Assembly: GCA_004835665.1 (NCBI GenBank)
Contig: RBKR01000010.1
Location: forward strand, 1,426,001 to 1,490,000
DNA from: Phoma sp. XZ068
Taxonomy: Eukaryota > Ascomycota > Dothideomycetes > Pleosporales > Didymellaceae
Length of the DNA: 64,000 nucleotides
Direction: 5' to 3'
The notes under the pieces were generated by a model. The model was not told where the DNA came from, ran no database searches, and saw nothing but the letters and a program-made list of their open reading frames with translations. Positions 1 through 10,792 of this stretch are shown here, piece by piece (position 1 is the first letter of the stretch; each line of letters starts with the position of its first letter). A program made the position numbers and the translations under genes.

Positions 1-785
1 TACGGATGGCAAATGTAAACGAGCACAGTAACTTCAGAACAAGTGACTGGATAGAAGTGAAGTGGGATGCGAATTCGAGCATATATCTGAAGTGAGTCCA
101 GCTGGCGCTTCCTACGCGCCATGTCCAAGCCATCATGCGGACTTGACTGATCAAGAGGACTTACCCCGCAAATGGGAACCACTCAACGCCCGCCACGTCT
201 ATCCTCGAGGCACGCGATGAGTCTTCCGACGCAAGAAGTACATGTTCCCTACGTTGTATTTGGCGAACATGGGCTTTATGGCCGAGGAGTGACCCACAGT
301 AGACTAGTAACGAGCTCCCGCTACGTTTGGTGATGCAATATGAAATATTTCGGCGTCAGCCCGCCGCTGTACTCGGTCAATGTCATGAAATGATTTGCCT
401 TATCCTGCACGAACCCAAATGCTATAGCTGCTGGGTCCTCTGATCTCTAACCTTGAGCTACTAAATTGTTGATCAGCTCTTGCTGCATCTCTGTGACCTG
501 TACAACATCAATATGCGCGATATGCTGACACTTTTGACAGCACAATCCATCACGGTACACGGGCAAATGGGGCAACGGTGTGAATTTTGGGCTGGGGTAA
601 ACGATCTCGCGATCTTCTAGCGCGTAATTTAAACATACTCTTGGGGTCTAAGTAAGTTTGCTACTGGGACGTGGCAATACCTTGCTGTTTGCTTTTGCAT
701 ACTGCAATGCGCTGTGCTGGCCAATACTTAAAGATAGAAAATTATGCATACAGCGCCTACGCTTACCGATAGTTAAGCATCTAGT
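1..785. other. Non-coding stretch, no recognised feature
   Basis: No open frame of useful length and no recognisable protein motif is seen on either strand. The stretch ends at a 5-bp target-site duplication (CTAGT, 781-785) that belongs to the adjoining solo LTR. Confidence 0.5.
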
Positions 786-939
786 TATCAGATTAAATGC
801 TCATTATGCGATTATTGAGTGGTTTTTGTGTGTTCTTTTTCTAATTTGCAAAATACATGCTTGTGTGGTTACACGAGCGCTTTGTGCAACCAACCGTGCA
901 CTACCTCGGCCTCTGGCCTCTACATTCTTATACCTGACA
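786..939 (-). mobile_element. Solo LTR of the Ty1/copia family at 13.5-18.6 kb
   Basis: The sequence is a diverged copy of the LTRs at 13511-13652 and 18496-18637. It shares the start (TATCAGATTAAATGC versus TGTCAGATTTAATGC), the block ending GGCCTCTGGCCTCT and the terminal CTGACA. Perfect 5-bp duplications CTAGT flank it at 781-785 and 940-944, which fixes its limits. The first dinucleotide is TA where TG is expected, a TpG>TpA change that RIP could make. Such solo LTRs normally arise by recombination between the two LTRs of a full element. Confidence 0.85.
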
Positions 940-958
940 CTAGTACTGTAGTTAGTTT

Positions 959-1383
959 TTGGCTGCTGAGATTTGTCCCCAAGTTTTGAGATTTGTCCCC
1001 AGCGCTAGCTATATATCTTCTAGCACAGAAATCAATTACAGCACATTAGGAACAACGACACTTGGCTGCCTTGGGCAATTCATAGTAGCTAATTACTGTG
1101 TTTCATTGCAGTTCGCTCCTACTGTCGTCGAGATTTCTTCCGTGGGCCGAGATCTTCCAAGCCTCTGGAGGCGTCACTGCTGCTGCACGCTTGGGACGCT
1201 GTCTAGGCTCATCCTGAGGCTTAACAAGTGTATCCTGCGCATCAACTTGCGCGAATCTCTCAGAGTAGAAAGCTTCCATGTGTCCAAAGTGATAGTTCCA
1301 AGCCATAGTTGGTGTGCAGGAAGCGAAGAGCCCTTGCGTGGCGAGAGCCATGTTCCGCGCCTCTACCAGCTCTGCAGGATCCT
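959..1383 (-). mobile_element. 3' end of a MULE transposon, truncated
   Basis: Read on the minus strand, codons from about 1383 to 1103 match the last part of the MULE protein at 60-62.7 kb, with the shared words DPAELVEARNMAL, CTPTMAWNYHFG and RPKRAAAV. After the stop the sequence runs about 145 bp to a terminal repeat at 959-1000 with two GAGATTTGTCCCC units. This terminus (GGCTGCTGAGATTTGTCCCC) is the TIR subtype of the MITE at 62868-63314, not that of the MULE at 60007. The 5' part is missing and the fragment abuts the lipase remnant at about 1385-1445. Confidence 0.8.
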
Positions 1384-1444
1384 CAAAATTCAACACCATG
1401 TGACCATGCCCCTCCGCTAGCGCGACCACCCCTACGACCACCAA

Positions 1445-3148
1445 ACCCAGACATCAACCACTGACCTATTATGAAGTTCCAGGATTTCTTGGTTTTGGGC
1501 ATCCGCTGTTCGGTGCACTCAACTACTGGGGTGGTATCAGAAACATTCCTTCTTTGTTGATGAAGAAAGGGTACACTGTGATCGTTACCCCGATCGCCCC
1601 AATATCCTCCAACTGGGAACGCGCTTGCGAGTTGTATGCCCAACTGACAGCTGGGAGGTATGTATCAAGTCATTCCAACTACGTTTCTACCTCATTTGAC
1701 TCTTTGCAAGTTTCGATCGGTTCGATCCGGATAACAATGCTACACCCAATACTTATGATATAGAGGTAGATTATGGCACATTTCCCACTGCAAATCCAGC
1801 ACATCAGCCACAAGCAAAGATTGCTAAGCGCAGACGGGCAATGCTATTCACAAAGTCAGAGAACTTCACAAGCCCAGACTGGAAATGGGGTGATCTCAGA
1901 AAGGTTCACTTTCTGCGTCATTCCCAAGGAGGCAACACTGTCCGCTACCTCATCAGCTTACTGAAACGTGGGGCTCCAGCAGAGCATCCCCATTACTTTC
2001 TTGATCGCGATAGAGACAGGTGGGTTACATCAGTAACGACTTTTGGGACTCCTTACAAAGGGACCACTATTATTGACGTGTTAAAGAATTTTGCTTCAGT
2101 ACGCAACTATTCCCCTCGCAACACCAGAATCTTCCTCTACTAAACAAACCCAGGGATCCGAACAGCTTCTTGTTAGATATCTGGCAAGAGTGTTTGCCAC
2201 ATTATCATTCCAAGATCCAAGAGAAAGGACTTACGATCTGCAGCTTGACCATTGGGGGATCTGTAGAGAAGGAACACAGTCTTTTTCTGCCATGCGTGAG
2301 CACCTCGAGTCGGGCAATGGACCAGTTTGGAACTGGTTGAGATCCAACTGCAACGGGTTATACGACAACAGTATCGAGGGGGTGAACCATCTCCATTTGA
2401 ACACCGAAGCTGTGTCCCGCAACATTTACTATTTCACCCTCTCCTTTCATTGTACAACCACGTTCCCTTCGACATGGCCTCCCTGGACTCTGGAGCTATC
2501 AGCACTTTCCCTATCGGGCTGGGCGAGTTTATCAGGAACGTTCTGAACTTAATTCCTGGCCTTAGCTTCACAGCGGATCGGATTCTGGATGGCATAACAC
2601 ATCTCGCTGGATGGAGAATACTCTCGTCCATTCTTAGTATTAGGGATCTTGTCAGTTGGTTTACTACTGAAGTTGGAAACAGACTTCTGCACGAGATGGG
2701 TTACAACTTCATGTTACCGCTCCCCGGTACATATCTCCCCCGGAAAGACGTCCTTCCTTTCATACTTCCAACGGTGTATGCAATGGGAAGTCAGGAACTC
2801 TCCCCTATGCAGAAGAATATCCTAGGCCCAAATGAAGGAGACTGGTTCCGCAATGATGGTGTTGTAAATACCGAATCCATGCGCGGCCCAACAGACCTGC
2901 TTGTGAGGAAGACCGAGACATTCCCCAACACCAACATCGGCGATGCTCGCGGTATATACTGGAACCTTGGCGTACATGATCAAATGGATCATATAGACGA
3001 GGTCGGAGTCTACGTTGAGGAAACAACCGTATGCTTTTGTTACCTTTCCGATTCAATCTCTCAAAAGCTATCTCCCCTTTTTAAGGCGCAAGCGATGGAA
3101 CTAATGTATGTCAACATTGCAGCCGTTGTATCACGGCTTCCAAATTGA
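1445..3148 (+). pseudogene. Lipase of the Geobacillus/staphylococcal type, beheaded and frameshifted
   Basis: This encodes an alpha/beta-hydrolase lipase resembling bacterial family I.5 lipases (triacylglycerol hydrolysis). Exon 1 (about 1445-1657) has the N-terminal hallmark words GFLGFG, YWGG and SSNWERACELYAQL. A 53-bp intron (1658-1710, GTATGT to CAAG) leads to a second exon with the nucleophile motif HSQGGN. Further on are YDLQLDHWG, NDGVVNTESM with the presumed catalytic Asp, and DHIDEVG with the presumed catalytic His. All three triad residues are therefore visible. The frame changes at about 2110-2220 and again near 2490. The start and signal peptide are absent because MULE sequence lies directly upstream. 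A second, unrecognised intron could explain one frame change, but the missing 5' end makes function unlikely. Confidence 0.8.
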
Positions 3149-3401
3149 CATTAAACCGGCATTTTATGGGAGGCTTATCCGCTACAAGGTAGTATTTTCA
3201 AGATGGTTATGCTCGATACAAAGTGTGGAGTGTTGGCAGGTCTAGAAAGTACGGTGATATCTGGATCGGGGAGACCGAAATTCTATACTTTCGGTGAGAC
3301 CGAGTCGATCGGGTTGGCCGTCGGCCAGGCCGAAGAGCTGAAGTTGAGGCCGTAGACATAAAGGAATAGGTTGCGCTCTGGAGAAAGGGGACAGAGATTT
3401 C
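3149..3401. other. Unassigned spacer
   Basis: No coding motif is seen. A TG...CA-bounded stretch (about 3231-3450) looks LTR-like, but it has no matching target-site duplication and no partner in the window. Confidence 0.3.
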
Positions 3402-3632
3402 TTGAATAAAGATAATTTCAACTCTATTGAGACTTGCGTCACATGCGCCACCGTATTAGAGTTCTCATACGAGTCATACCAACATATAGCACCCCCAGAA
3501 GCTACACAAAGTGAGGGTGGCGATGCGACACCAAAGGATTCAAGTCGAGCTCTGCGCCACTGTAGGGGGTGTATGTCAACCGGGCATAATATAAGGACTT
3601 GCTCAACACGTAGGAGCCCTTGCGCAATGTAA
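3402..3632 (+). pseudogene. C-terminal scrap of a pogo-type transposase (zinc knuckle)
   Basis: The open frame ends with RHCRGCMSTGHNIRTC, a CxxC...H....C knuckle. It matches the C-terminal RHCRLCGEIGHDSRTC of the pogo transposase at 28.2-29.7 kb. Nothing of the DDE catalytic domain remains. It lies about 100 bp from the end of pogo element 1 but belongs to a different subfamily, since element 1 ends in a basic coiled coil without a knuckle. Confidence 0.6.
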
Positions 3633-3883
3633 TCATCATACAGAATTAGATGGTAGTGTCATAATGCAAGGAGATGGTGGTGTTGTTCGTGGTGCCAAGA
3701 AATGCCTGACTAATTCGCTTGTGTGACTACCGTGTCTGTGCGCACAATGCCCGGATTCACACAACGCCCGCTCCGAGCCCTCACGCCCACCACAAAAATG
3801 AGGCTGTAGAGCCACCAACAATAGATAATATCATGAGATTTCTTGGTGGAGTACTTAATTAATGCCTGCAAAACTTTCTGCTA

Positions 3884-4642
3884 TTACAGTTTTTTGCGTG
3901 GAGCTATTTTGCGGCCACGGCTGTTGTATACAGGTGGAGGAGTTGGGGAACGCGACGCAGCGATAGTATGACTACAGGCACCTGCACCACCACGCTTTTT
4001 AACTGTTTTTGACTGCAATTGACCTGTGGCCTTGCGCTTGCCCTGATTAGGCAATTGGATACTTTTTTCAGCGTCGCGATCGTGTTTTTGGGCCTCTTTG
4101 GCAGCCTTGCGTTCAGCTACTTCCTGGGCCTTGATCGCCCTAAGGCGGGCTCTCTCTTCTTTCTCCCTCACCCGCTGCTCACGCTTCTCTTGAGCAATCT
4201 TCTCTTTAAATAGCTTATTAGCGTGCCTTAGTTTAGCCATCTCAGCCTTTTTAAGCTCTTCTTCTTGCTTCTCTTGCTCTGCAACAGCCATCCGAGCGCG
4301 TGCCTCATGGAAGGCACGAGGAGACCACATCATCGCTCCACTATGATACTCCTGGTGTTGTTGCAAGTCCAATTGCCTTGTGGGTTGACTCTGACGCTTC
4401 TTCTTATAGTGTAGCTTCTGGCGTAGGCCTTCATTCTCGTTGTGAAGTAGCTCTACCTGAGTTGAGAGATGGTGGATAGTTTGACCCAGCTTCCGTGCAC
4501 CTACACTACGTGGATCCTTCACCTCTGCACGTAGGGTAGTACAAGCCCTAAGCCAGTCCTCTGCAGAATAAGCTGTAGAACCAGAGGAAATTGATACAGA
4601 GGTCTCAGGAGTAGTGTGGCGGAATCTATCGAGGATAACGTC
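3884..4642 (-). pseudogene. C-terminal half of the pogo element 1 transposase, severed by the LINE
   Basis: The frame resumes after the LINE at DVILDRFRH and runs to a stop at 3884. It is rich in Lys, Arg, Glu and Ala, with a long predicted coiled coil (about residues 70-190 of the segment) and a basic tail ending YNSRGRKIAPRKK. The same tail closes the partner segments at 35.15-35.8 kb (YNSRGRKIKAPKK). It has an internal Met and could look like a separate gene. Its frame and position relative to the catalytic half, and the same arrangement in element 2, show it is the transposase C-terminus. Confidence 0.8.
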
Positions 4643-4655
4643 GGGGTTCACGGGG

Positions 4656-4680
4656 TTGGTTGGTTGGTTGGTTGGTTGGT
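4656..4680 (-). repeat. (AACC)n tail of the truncated LINE
   Basis: About six tandem GGTT units on the plus strand (AACC in the LINE sense) lie between the LINE 3' UTR and the 13-bp target duplication, where most LINEs would have poly(A). Confidence 0.85.
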
Positions 4681-5005
4681 ATTCATTTTTCGTCTAGTTG
4701 ATGGGGATTAAGTCCACCATCTCGCCTCCCGAAGGGCATATACGACGTGCTAAGCTATGGAATTACAGTGCTGAGACACTACCTTAGAAAGCATTTCTTG
4801 CCTGCGCGGGTATTGCTACCATGTCGAGCTACAGCTCCCCTTCCAGTTGGGGAGACTGAGCAATTTGTGTACATTAGGGTGGATCCCTCGTGTGTGTTCA
4901 GAGGCAGTTAAGTGCCGTAAGAGTAGGAGAGAGAGAGAGAGGGAGGGTAAGAGGGAGAGTAGGGAAAGAGTACGGTTATTTGCTGCTGTTGCAGCACAGG
5001 GTGAG

Positions 5006-5995
5006 CTACCGGGGGCAGACCTTGGTGTAGTACTGTGTGAGTTGGGTGAAGGCTTCGAAAGCCTCTGGATCCCCAATTAGCACAGCAGTATACGCTAGGC
5101 CATCGCTCCGGCTGGATGGTGGTATGGAAGGTCGAAGTGGCCACCGGCCAAAGGCCCCTAGGGTCTTGCGGCAGAGCGCAAGGTGCTCTGGCGTCTTGTC
5201 GCGCCCGCATGAGCAGGTGAGATTTGCATCGCTGTGATGGAACCTCTGGTGATACCATGCAAAGTCCCCATGCATAGATCGGATAGAGAGTAGTCTAGCT
5301 AACGTGGCTCTTGGTAGGTCTAGCTCCGTTGGACTGCTGCGTGGTGCATAGTCCAAGTCCCAGCTCTTGTACCATCTTGAGAGCTTAGTCTTCTTGTCAG
5401 ACCACCAGGTCTGTTGTGTGTGTTGTAGTGTCTTGCGGGCAACGGACTTGATGCCTGAGAGTGTAGGCATAGCGGCTTTTCCAGCTGGGGGTGATGGGTG
5501 CTGGGCTTCTAAGTTGGCTAGTCTGTCTGCTGCCTCATTTCCTTCGATGCCTAGGTGTCCAGGGGCCCACTTGATAGAGACGTCGTGCGTCTCCATGGCA
5601 CCATGGCACTCCAGGAAGGCCCATTGAGAGGTAGGGGGTGCGTCGCCTCTGAGGCACCATATCACTGAGGTGCTGTCTATGCACAGCCAGATTCGGCGAG
5701 TGCGGAGCGCTGGTTGTCTTATAGTGTGCCGGAGGCCCCTCCATGCTCCTACTGCTTCCGCGTCGAAGACGTGTGAGGTAGGGTGAAGTGACCCACGTCC
5801 AGTGTGAAGTTGTTTTCCGTCCTGATACACTGCAAAGCCATAGGTAACCCGCTTCCCTCCTTCCTTTGTGTACTGCTCAGAGCCATCTGAGAAGATAGTA
5901 ACATCTGAAGGTGGGAGGTGGGCCCACCATTCTTGGAAAGCCTTCGCTGCGGTCTTCTTGTCTATGCCCATCGTTGGGTCTGTTTGGCAGCCAGG
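5006..5995 (-). pseudogene. LINE ORF2 C-terminal fragment: RNase H and zinc-binding tail
   Basis: The segment opens at the LINE junction (GCQTDP-type codons) and reads through an RNase H domain. Visible acidic sites are IFSDGSEQY, FDAEAVGAW, LCIDSTSV and GHLGIEGNEAADRLA. A Cys/His cluster (TCSCGRDKTPEHLALC) follows. The stretch corresponds to the last third of the ORF2 product encoded at 39.0-42.9 kb. Endonuclease and reverse transcriptase are absent, so it cannot move by itself. It has no intrinsic stop, which suggests a recent insertion. Confidence 0.85.
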
Positions 5996-6000
5996 CGAGT

Positions 6001-7134
6001 GGGGTTCACGGGGGATATACCGGTTGCTGTGAAGGCCTGTTTTACTAGCTCCTTAGTGAACGTAGATATCCAGGCAGGCCAGAAAAGGCTAAAGAAGTCA
6101 CCTTTTGACAGTGGGGATAGGCCTTGGGATTGCTGGAGGTGGTTATCAAGTTCGTTGGAGTAGTTGGACGAGAGGGGCTTGAAGCAGACTACGTCTAACG
6201 GTTGGAGCGTCTGGGTACTGTGGGGTGGTAATACAGCCAGGATAATCCGATTCTGGTAACAGTATTCGATGAAAGCTGGCGTCAGGTGACTCCCATGGCC
6301 ATCTACAATCAAGAGCCGATACTTTCTCCGCGCTTTGGTCTTGGTGTAGCGGTCAAACACTTGTTCGAGCCAGGCTAATCCAATCTCATTGTTCGTCCAG
6401 CCTGTAGGCGAAGAAGCCACGTGAATCACGTGTGTTCCTGCCTCGATATCGGCTACCCAGTTGCTTTGGAGGGTAGAGTTCTTTGAGGCAAAGATGATGC
6501 CAGGGGGAAGAGCAGTACCATCCGCGCAGATTGTAGCCAACAGGCTCACCCACTCACGTGAGCCATCTTGAAGAGCCTGCCTGACCTCCTTCTTCTCCCA
6601 TTGACGCCTGCTGAAGATGCGCTTAGTCCTGCCTAGTACCCCAATAGCAAAGCCCTTCTCATCCATATTGTACATATGCTCTGGCTCAATCTCATATTCA
6701 GCGACCTTCTGCTGCAGCAGGTCAAAGTACAGCTTGTACTTATACCCTGACTCAGCGTTGTGGCGACTAGAGTCCATTCCTGTCGTCCATTGAGAGGTGA
6801 GCTTGTTGCGGTGACGGTGGAGGAAGCGTGTAATCCAGGTATCAGAGCAAGGGTTCTGGGCAACTGATGAAGCAAAGTTGCGTACCATATGTCTATTAGG
6901 AGGTATATGACGCGTAGTAAGCTGCTTTATATACTCCACAAGGTCCAACTCCTGTTGTGGGGTGAGTTTCCGACGTCGTTGGTTTGCAACGTCCCTGGGA
7001 ACCTGATCGCGACGGTGACGGCGCGCCAACGTTGAGCGATCTACACCATGCTCTTGGGCAATTTTTGTATACACAAGTTTATCGCCTGGGTTCAAATTAC
7101 GAATCTGCGCAAGCGCATCATTAATCCCTGGCAT
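6001..7134 (-). pseudogene. Catalytic half of the pogo element 1 transposase
   Basis: The probable start is the ATG at 7134 (MPGINDALAQ). The frame is open further upstream, but that DNA lies in the TIR region. An N-terminal helix-turn-helix of psq/CENP-B type (KIAQEHGVDRSTLARRHR) is followed by a second HTH region (MVRNFASSVAQNPCSDTWITRFLHRH) and a DDE endonuclease domain with YNMDEKGFAIGV, LLIVDGHGSH and PPHSTQTLQPLDVVCFKPL. The frame continues to TATGISPVNP and then enters the LINE. The catalytic part is undamaged, so a shortened protein could still be made. Confidence 0.85.
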
Positions 7135-7224
7135 GGTTGTTGAGTTATGACGCGTTGAATATGTGGTGTTGTTGGGCGGAGCGGGCGTTGTGTGAATCCG
7201 GGCATTGTGCGCACAGACACGGTA

Positions 7225-8301
7225 TCTGCCATGCAGGCTAATCCCAAATTGACAAAGACGCGTCCACGGCGCGGCGCGTCTCGGACGCATTTCGTTAACC
7301 CTAACCTCGAATCGCTCAATGGCTGGGCCGTGCGATTGCGCAGCTGTACGATAGGTTGAAGGATCCTAGACATGTTGGTTGCAGCCAGTTGGACGTCGAG
7401 CCCCGACTGTTGTCGCTACGCATTTGGCTACGCGTCTCGCCACGCATCCACTTGGTTATCTCTTTCACCGTTCACTGCTCTCCTGTTCTCAACATGACTG
7501 CCATCACCACCGCGCCAGCTTGACGCACCTCGCCCTCCTGATCTCCGACGCCGCAGCCCTCGCCATGCGCGCGCCCAGCCTTGCATCCTAGCCGTTGCCC
7601 GCCCTCCTGGAATCAGCCGTGCTCCCATTTGGCACCCGCGCCGGCCTGTTCGCATGCTGTAGTCTTGTCGACGACTGGTCCCGAGTTGCTCGCACACCCT
7701 TCCTGTGACGCGCCAGATGCCCGCCGGCCATTACCTGACTCTCGTCGGCCGCTACTGTCCTGGTCGCGCCAGCCCTGGAGCCACCGTTATTTTTCTATGA
7801 CGGCTGTCGTAATACCACGGTACCACCGTACAATTACACTTTCCTGGCTCCCGGGGCCCACCTTCCCCAGATCCACTCTGCCCACCCACCTATGGGCAAG
7901 CACTAGTCGTCGCTCAGCACTTACTCTTCTTGCGCCTCGCGCCCCTGCAACACTTACCCCCGACCTACTTTTTCGTTACGAAACGCCAGTTGTACCGCCA
8001 CTGCTGCTTGCCGCCCCAATCAACTGCCCCGTCAGAGATTTATTATTTCCTATTCAGATCATTTGCCTGTAAACTAGTTTCGCTGTACCTCTGCTCTCTT
8101 ACTTTTACACACCCTGTCGCCTTCGGCCACTCTGGTATAACATCAAAACGCACGTTCCCGCCCCATCTACCGTCCTGGGTTGGCAGGATCGGCTCCAACC
8201 AACGCTCAGCCGCCTTATCGACATCACCGCTACCTTAACGCCGCCAGCTTCACCACCTTACCTCGACACCACTCAGACGTCATCCGTTTCTGTCTTTCTA
8301 C
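7225..8301. other. Upstream region of the SAM-HMG gene
   Basis: This GC-rich stretch, from the edge of pogo element 1 to the SAM-HMG start codon, has several short open frames but no protein motif. It probably holds the promoter and 5' UTR. Pyrimidine-rich tracts are frequent. No TATA box could be assigned with confidence. Confidence 0.4.
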
Positions 8302-10038
8302 ATGCGCGACTTGCAAGAACGCCTGGCGCGATTGGGTCTTGCCCAGTACTCCGAGGTGTTCGTGTCCGAGGGCTTCGACCCCTGGGAAACTGTGCTCGAC
8401 ATCACAGAGTCTGACTTGTAAGCGGACCTTTGGCGCGCAACAGCACCACAACTCACTGTCTCATAGAAGCCATCTTAGCGTCAAATTTGGACACCAAAGA
8501 GTATGTAATATCCTTTGTAAAGGTCATGCGTACCCACACAAAGCACGCAGCAACTGACGTCTTTCACAGAAACTCCAACGAGCCATCGCTGAATCGAGAG
8601 GGCAGTACTCAGGCCGGCCATTGATAATCGCTGTTGCGAGGAGAGCAAGCGCTGAGGGCTCTTATCGCAGTGACGACTCGGCAAATGAGACCGAGGGCAA
8701 GCAGAACCCAGCTACAGGAGATGGAAAAACTGGCACAAGTACGAAACGGAAATATCGACGGCATCCGAAGGCAAGTCTCATCTTCCCTAGTAGCATGCTG
8801 TCAAGGTGCACATATTTTGAGAGCGTTCCTAACTTGACCAGCCTGATGTAAATGCTCTAGAGCGTCCCCCCTCGGCTTACGTCATCTTCTCCAACCGTAA
8901 GCGTCTGTACCAAGTTAACTAGGGTTCACAGCTAAGAATTGGTAGAGGTCAGAGAGCTCCTGAAAGGACAAGATCTCACCTTCACCGAAATCGCTAAGGT
9001 TGTTGGTGAAAGATGGCAAGTCTTACTATCAGAAGAACGCGAAGCATATGAGCGTCAGGCCAATGGTGCAAAAGAAAAGTACTATGCGGGATTTGCTGAG
9101 TACAAGAAGACTCTGCAGTATGAGGCGTATCAAAAATACTTGGAAGAATTTAGAGCCGAGCACAACGCACCTACAAAAGGTTTGTCTTCCCATCAACTAC
9201 CAACTTTCAAGAACGGATTAGTGACCATTCCAGAAGGCAAGCGACCGAAGTTGAAGACGGAGACGAGTACGTCGACCCGAGCCAGCAGCCACGACCAGCA
9301 TGAACGAGCAGTGAATAGGCGAATTAGCACAGCAGTAACTGATTCTCTTGGTGGACAGCATGTACGAGTGTCCCCTCTTCTCATCGGACCTGCACGACTT
9401 CCAGCTGAACCAACGTATCCATCGAAACCGACATCACCAGCTTCACACCCTCTCTCTGGCTTCAACTCATCACGGAGTGGGTGCTTTATTCACCGGTCTC
9501 TGCATCTCCCCACTCCAATGTTCTAAACAGAGAAGCAGCGTTCGACATCCCTTCCAATCAGATGCCACGAGATATGAGAGGAAACCTATATCCTCTCGCA
9601 TCTTATCATCCTTCTACATATATGCAGTCGCATCAACCGCCTTCGACTATGCCAACGCCAATCAACCGTTACGCCACTGCCACTCACTATCAAAATCTGG
9701 TCGACCTACCATCACGACGACCAAATCGAGAGCATGTTACACATCTTCCAGGTCTTTCTCATGAAGACACGACGCTGTCTTCTGAGAGCGGGCACAGCAA
9801 CTACAGCCTTACACAGGCCACACAGCCCGCTCTGATGGATCCAGCAAAGTCAATGAGAATGCTCCCACAACCTATACCCCATATCGGCACGGCACAGTCA
9901 CCGTTAGATCGCACTCTACCTCTTCCGCCTTCTGGACCGCCTGCGCATATGCAATTGCCGCCACCCGGTTACCGAACTAAGGATCCCTTACTGCTCTCGT
10001 TCGAGCTGGGGAATAGCAGCACGGGTGGCAGACGATGA
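8302..10038 (+). pseudogene. SAM-domain plus HMG-box protein, five exons, one frameshift
   Basis: This encodes a putative chromatin or transcription protein. Exons are 8302-8417, 8467-8500, 8570-8770, 8842-8896 and from 8937. Residues 1-70 form a SAM domain (LQERLARLGLAQYSEVF ... VKFGHQRKLQRAIAESR). An HMG box follows (ERPPSAYVIFSN ... FTEIAKVVGERWQVL ... YYAGFAEYKKT). The third intron starts GCAAGT, a GC-AG intron. The fourth is only 40 bp, with tandem acceptors of which the second keeps the frame. Near 9475-9482 the frame must change to reach the Ser/Pro-rich tail (YSPVSASPHSNVLNREAAFD) that ends at 10038. A sequencing error or a one-base indel could explain this. The DNA-binding part is intact. 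Confidence 0.75.
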
Positions 10039-10411
10039 GTCTATGGACAGAGATGAATCGCCGTGAATAATGCTCAGCCGACTTCACCACAGCCCGCACA
10101 GTGTTAGTGCCCAGTGGCAATGGGCACGACCATGGACGCTACACGCTTGGCCTATTCACGGATCGAAACACTCGCACACGACCCAGACTCTTCACAGCCT
10201 AGAGTCAACCCGATCATCTGGGTCGATCAGACCACACGGCTTTACGAACCCCTAATGATACCCTGCAGCGTTTGGCCAATACAAGATGTCCTTCGCAAAA
10301 CTATTGATACCAGCGCTACGAAGATCACGACAAGACGATGTGGGCATATGTGAGACAAGATACGGTACGTAAACTTCGGTGGTTTGATAGAAGGTTGCTT
10401 ACGAGGAAGCG

Positions 10412-10690
10412 GACAGGTACGATTACGACTGGAAAAACCATCGATTCGCCATTCAAATGCCCACGGCCGTGCACGAATCGTTCATTGCCAGCCTCGAAAA
10501 TGCCATATTCGAGCAATTGGGGTTGATATGCGAAGGATTGGACAACGCCGCTACCTTCGCTCGGACGTTGTATCCATCCCGCTCCACAGACGTACGTTTT
10601 CCAGTCGAAAACCAGCCGACCGCCATCAAATCGAAACGTGAGCCAGACACCGCTTTCTGGCATTGCAGGAGAACGCATACCTTATGCGCG
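10412..10690 (+). pseudogene. Fragment of a conserved fungal protein family of unknown function
   Basis: The readable stretch RYDYDWKNHRFAIQMPT, VHESFIASLENAIFEQLGLI, FARTLYPSRSTDVRFPV and KSKREPDTAFWH resembles a widespread fungal hypothetical family with the pattern YDY...MPT.VHE.F...E.AI and K.EPDASF. I recognise this from memory only. Start and end are missing and the flanks are out of frame. It lies 370 bp past the SAM-HMG stop on the same strand and shows no connection to it. Confidence 0.45.
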
Positions 10691-10792
10691 TTTAGTGGAG
10701 CAGATCTGAAGTCGTTTCCTACGCTCGCGTCATCAGCCTACGATGATCGTAGAATAGGCATCACCGGTGACTTTCCAGCGTTGCTTGTCTGA

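Larger units (their letters stand above)
4656..6000 (-). mobile_element. LINE (non-LTR retrotransposon), 5'-truncated copy inside the pogo transposase
   Basis: This 1,345-bp copy matches the last part of the full LINE at 37.2-43.4 kb, from just before the RNase H domain to the 3' end. Exact 13-bp target duplications (GGGGTTCACGGGG on the plus strand) flank it at 4643-4655 and 6001-6013. In the minus direction its 3' end is GACGAAAAATGAATACC followed by about six AACC units. The 5' truncation is typical of target-primed reverse transcription. The host pogo gene is cut after the codons V-N-P. Confidence 0.9.
3730..7222 (-). mobile_element. Pogo-type DNA transposon, element 1, carrying a LINE insertion
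   Basis: Inverted repeats of 46 bp (3730-3775 and 7177-7222), both starting CCGTGTCTGTGCGCACAATG, bound the element. A TA dinucleotide flanks each end (3728-3729, 7223-7224), the target duplication expected for Tc1/mariner/pogo elements. Without the LINE and one target duplication the element is about 2.1 kb, the same as element 2. It encodes one transposase, transcribed leftward and split by the LINE into catalytic (7134-6001) and C-terminal (4642-3884) parts. It is not autonomous in this state. Confidence 0.9.

Noticed and set aside
3231..3450. Possible solo LTR bounded by TG and CA
   Set aside because: No matching target duplication and no second copy in the window.
3884..4651. Independent gene for a basic coiled-coil protein (also 43417-44187 and 35131-35799)
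   Set aside because: The segments continue the transposase frame across the LINE target duplications in two elements, so they are transposase C-termini.
4847..5258. Arg/Glu-rich and Ser/Leu-rich frames on both strands
   Set aside because: They come from the AG-rich 3' UTR of the truncated LINE and from antisense of its RNase H segment.
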